Assembly (NCBI GenBank): GCA_030612905.1
Contig: JAUWNA010000081.1
Span: 1-7,755 of the forward strand
Reading direction: 5' to 3'
From: Promethearchaeota archaeon
GTDB lineage: Archaea > Asgardarchaeota > Lokiarchaeia > Sigyniarchaeales > SOKP01
Length of the DNA stretch: 7,755 bases
Shown: one piece after another, positions 6,350 through 7,755 of the stretch
How the letters are laid out: every line of letters begins with the position of its first letter
How positions within the stretch are numbered: the first letter of the stretch is position 1
Program-made: the position numbers and the translations under genes
Notes under the pieces: generated by a model
What the model was told of the DNA's origin: nothing
Seen by the model: only the letters and a program-made list of their open reading frames with translations
The model's database searches: none

Positions 6350-6380
6350 CGACCTCTATTAAGTTTTCTTTCCTCATTAA

Positions 6381-6390
6381 TATTTAAATA
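6381..6390 (-). promoter_or_regulatory. TATA box for the GPN-loop GTPase gene
   Basis: The palindromic TATTTAAATA is close to the archaeal TTTAWATA consensus. Transcription would start near 6360, giving an mRNA that begins around AATAGAGGT and has AUU about ten bases in. The ATG at 6377-6375 would then lie upstream of the transcript. A weaker box, CTTTAATT near 6400-6407, would instead place the start at that ATG. Confidence 0.45.
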
Positions 6391-6460
6391 ATCAAAGATA
6401 ATTAAAGATTCATAATAAAACTAATAGTAAACACTACGAATGAATATTAGGGATAGAGTT

Positions 6461-6467
6461 AAAAAAA
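6461..6467 (-). terminator. T7 tract after the coiled-coil gene
   Basis: On the minus strand a run of seven T sits about 25 nt past the stop codon of the 7526-6492 gene and before the GPN promoter. This is the cleanest T-tract of the intergenic spaces and is suitably placed for archaeal T-tract termination. An 8-bp inverted repeat (6439-6446 and 6478-6485) flanks it but its 31-nt loop makes a functional hairpin doubtful. Confidence 0.45.
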
Positions 6468-6491
6468 GTGAGTTCGGTATTCATTAATAGC

Positions 6492-7526
6492 TTATTTTGG
6501 TTTATTTAATTTTTTCAATTTGATCTTTTTTTCTTTTTGTTCTTTTTGTTCTTTTTGTTCTTTTTGTTCTTGTTGTTCTTGCTTTTTTTTAAATCTTTTA
6601 ATTTGGTTGTTGATTGTGATTTCTTCCTTTTTCTTTAATTCCTCATCGCTCAATACGGTGGCTTTAAACTCATCCTCACTCATAGGTTTCAAAATATCTG
6701 TAACACTAAAACCATTGTTTTTCTCTGTGATTTCTTTGAATTTTGTTTTCATTTCTTTCATCACTAAAAGTTTAGCTGATGATCCTCGGCCTTGTATCAA
6801 TGATGGTAATTCTGATCTTTTAATTCTTTCGATCCCAGGTCCTGAAATTCTTTGGGATGAGCGTACTGGCGGCCCGTAAGATATAGGGTTAACTGGCATA
6901 TTTTTCATGGTAAAAGTTAGATCTTTTAAATATAGCTCTATATTTTTTAAAGTCTCGTTGCTCTCTTTCATCATTGAAATTACAGATTGATCAGTTTGAT
7001 CAGCAGAAATACTCTCAATACTATTTTTTTCGTAAATTATAGTTCTTTCTTCTTTATTTTGTTTGTAATCTGTTTTAATCGATTGTACTACTCTTTCTTG
7101 AGTGATCCTTCTTTTTTGATTTTTACCTAAACTTAGATCTATAAATTGAAAACCATCGTAACAATCGTCGTTAATCCCAATGTCTAATATATTAAATTTC
7201 TCTGAAAATATATACTCGATTCGGTGCCCAGAATATAGATATATCGTTAGTTTTAAAACTTTAATCTGGATATCTGTATAACCTTGAATTTCATCTAATT
7301 CAATTGTAAAACATAAAAGCTCGTTTGAGTGATAAATTTTCTTTATTGAAACCAGCGATGGAGATTGCTTGTAATAAATCTCTTGTCTAACAACCTTAGA
7401 TATTTCAAACTGGAAATTCAACCTTTTAATCTTATCTGGAAGAAATTGAACTTGTTCTTCATCGTTTTTTTTAAATTCTAAAAACAATTTCCTTTGATCG
7501 TCCCAAAAAACTTGGAACAATTCCAT
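6492..7526 (-). CDS. Uncharacterised coiled-coil protein with C-terminal Glu-Gln-Lys repeat
   Basis: I do not recognise this 344-residue protein. Residues 1-135 look like a compact beta-rich domain (alternating strands such as KVLKLTIYLYSG at 89-100 and HRIEYIFSEKFNIL at 101-114). Residues 136-180 are charged and probably flexible. Residues 181-209 form a predicted coiled coil (SMMKESNETLKNIELYLKDL). A Pro/Gly/Ser-rich linker follows (211-250, including YGPP), then a helical segment AKLLVMKEMKTKFKEI (251-266) and a short conserved-looking block DILKPMSEDEF (277-287). The tail (294-344) is highly charged, with Glu-Gln-Lys triplets (about 315-333) and a Lys-rich end. No signal peptide or membrane segment is seen. 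Coiled coil plus Pro linker plus charged helical tail resembles the layout of the 4367-3018 protein, hinting at a scaffold role; this is inference. The ATG at 7526 has no SD. Confidence 0.8.
   Translation of the reverse strand: MELFQVFWDDQRKLFLEFKKNDEEQVQFLPDKIKRLNFQFEISKVVRQEIYYKQSPSLVSIKKIYHSNELLCFTIELDEIQGYTDIQIKVLKLTIYLYSGHRIEYIFSEKFNILDIGINDDCYDGFQFIDLSLGKNQKRRITQERVVQSIKTDYKQNKEERTIIYEKNSIESISADQTDQSVISMMKESNETLKNIELYLKDLTFTMKNMPVNPISYGPPVRSSQRISGPGIERIKRSELPSLIQGRGSSAKLLVMKEMKTKFKEITEKNNGFSVTDILKPMSEDEFKATVLSDEELKKKEEITINNQIKRFKKKQEQQEQKEQKEQKEQKEKKIKLKKLNKPK
6534..6578. repeat. 9-bp tandem repeat TTTTTGTTC inside the coiled-coil gene
   Basis: Four perfect copies (6534-6542, 6543-6551, 6552-6560, 6561-6569) are followed by one degenerate copy (6570-6578). 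On the coding strand the unit reads GAA CAA AAA, giving Glu-Gln-Lys triplets. The unit is a multiple of three, so replication slippage would alter tail length without breaking the frame. Confidence 0.9.
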
Positions 7527-7755
7527 TTTTGTTGATAACCCTTAGTTTTTATCGTTAATTTTTTCAATCGATCTGCTTATGTCTAAAATTTAATCTATCC
7601 TTTAAAATATCTCGACTTCACCAAATTATTGATTTTTAAGAGACTTATTTATCGAATAGACGGAGAATCCTTGATAAAAAGAAAATTAAAAATTAATTTA
7701 ATTTAAGTTTGGAAAAATAATATACTGGCTTTTTTAGTTTTACTTGAAAATATTC
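7527..7755. other. Upstream region of the coiled-coil gene, no gene seen
   Basis: This 229-base AT-rich end of the window holds no open frame of useful length on either strand. The promoter of the 7526 gene should lie here; a weak box (AAAATTAA on the minus strand, about 7555-7562) is 29-36 nt before its ATG. No hairpin, repeat or RNA gene was recognised. Confidence 0.5.

Noticed and set aside
6439..6485. 8-bp inverted repeat AATGAATA / TATTCATT as a hairpin or attachment site
   Set aside because: The 31-nt loop and AT-only-like stem make it thermodynamically weak, and no mobile element is nearby.
6440..6487. A 15-codon plus-strand ATG frame between the coiled-coil and GPN genes
   Set aside because: It is too short, has no SD and overlaps the T7 terminator of the opposite strand.
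6520..6879. Plus-strand open frame with a Phe-Cys-Ser repeat opposite the coiled-coil gene
   Set aside because: The repeat is only the antisense reading of the Glu-Gln-Lys units; the minus-strand frame is far longer and protein-like.

Overview
The window is strongly AT-rich and reads as a piece of an archaeal chromosome. The evidence is a GPN-loop GTPase, an Lrp/AsnC regulator, a SlyD-like FKBP with a Cys/His tail, and A/T boxes about 25-30 nt upstream of most start codons with almost no Shine-Dalgarno sites, as expected of TBP/TFB promoters driving leaderless or nearly leaderless mRNAs. A GldG/IFT52-like (GIFT) domain protein, long coiled-coil proteins of unknown function and the low GC would suit an Asgard (Lokiarchaeia-like) genome. 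That placement is an inference from gene style; no rRNA or other marker is present.

Left part (1-2985), mostly plus strand: an AT-rich regulatory region with three helically phased copies of a 9-bp repeat; an Lrp/AsnC regulator (219-638); a 48-codon minus-strand gene (751-897) with the best ribosome-binding site in the window; a SlyD-like peptidyl-prolyl isomerase (997-1482); and an isopropylmalate/homocitrate-synthase-family enzyme (1663-2985) without a full LeuA regulatory domain and with Ala replacing a normally conserved active-site-region Glu.

Right part (3018-7526), all minus strand and convergent with the first part: in transcription order, an unrecognised coiled-coil protein with a Glu-Gln-Lys repeat (7526-6492), a GPN-loop GTPase (from about 6349 to 5567), a sugar-1-phosphate nucleotidyltransferase with a C-terminal beta-helix (5510-4413), and a GIFT-domain protein with coiled coils (4367-3018). 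Gaps of 45-140 nt, each with a TATA-like box, suggest separate promoters rather than one tight operon.

No RNA gene, CRISPR array, insertion sequence or attachment site was seen. The strongest puzzles are the GPN GTPase, whose P-loop is intact and in frame but has no ATG, GTG or TTG before it; the missed small gene at 751-897; the Glu-to-Ala change in the Claisen-condensing enzyme; and the pairing of a GIFT-domain coiled-coil protein with a second unknown coiled-coil protein around a GTPase and a sugar nucleotidyltransferase.
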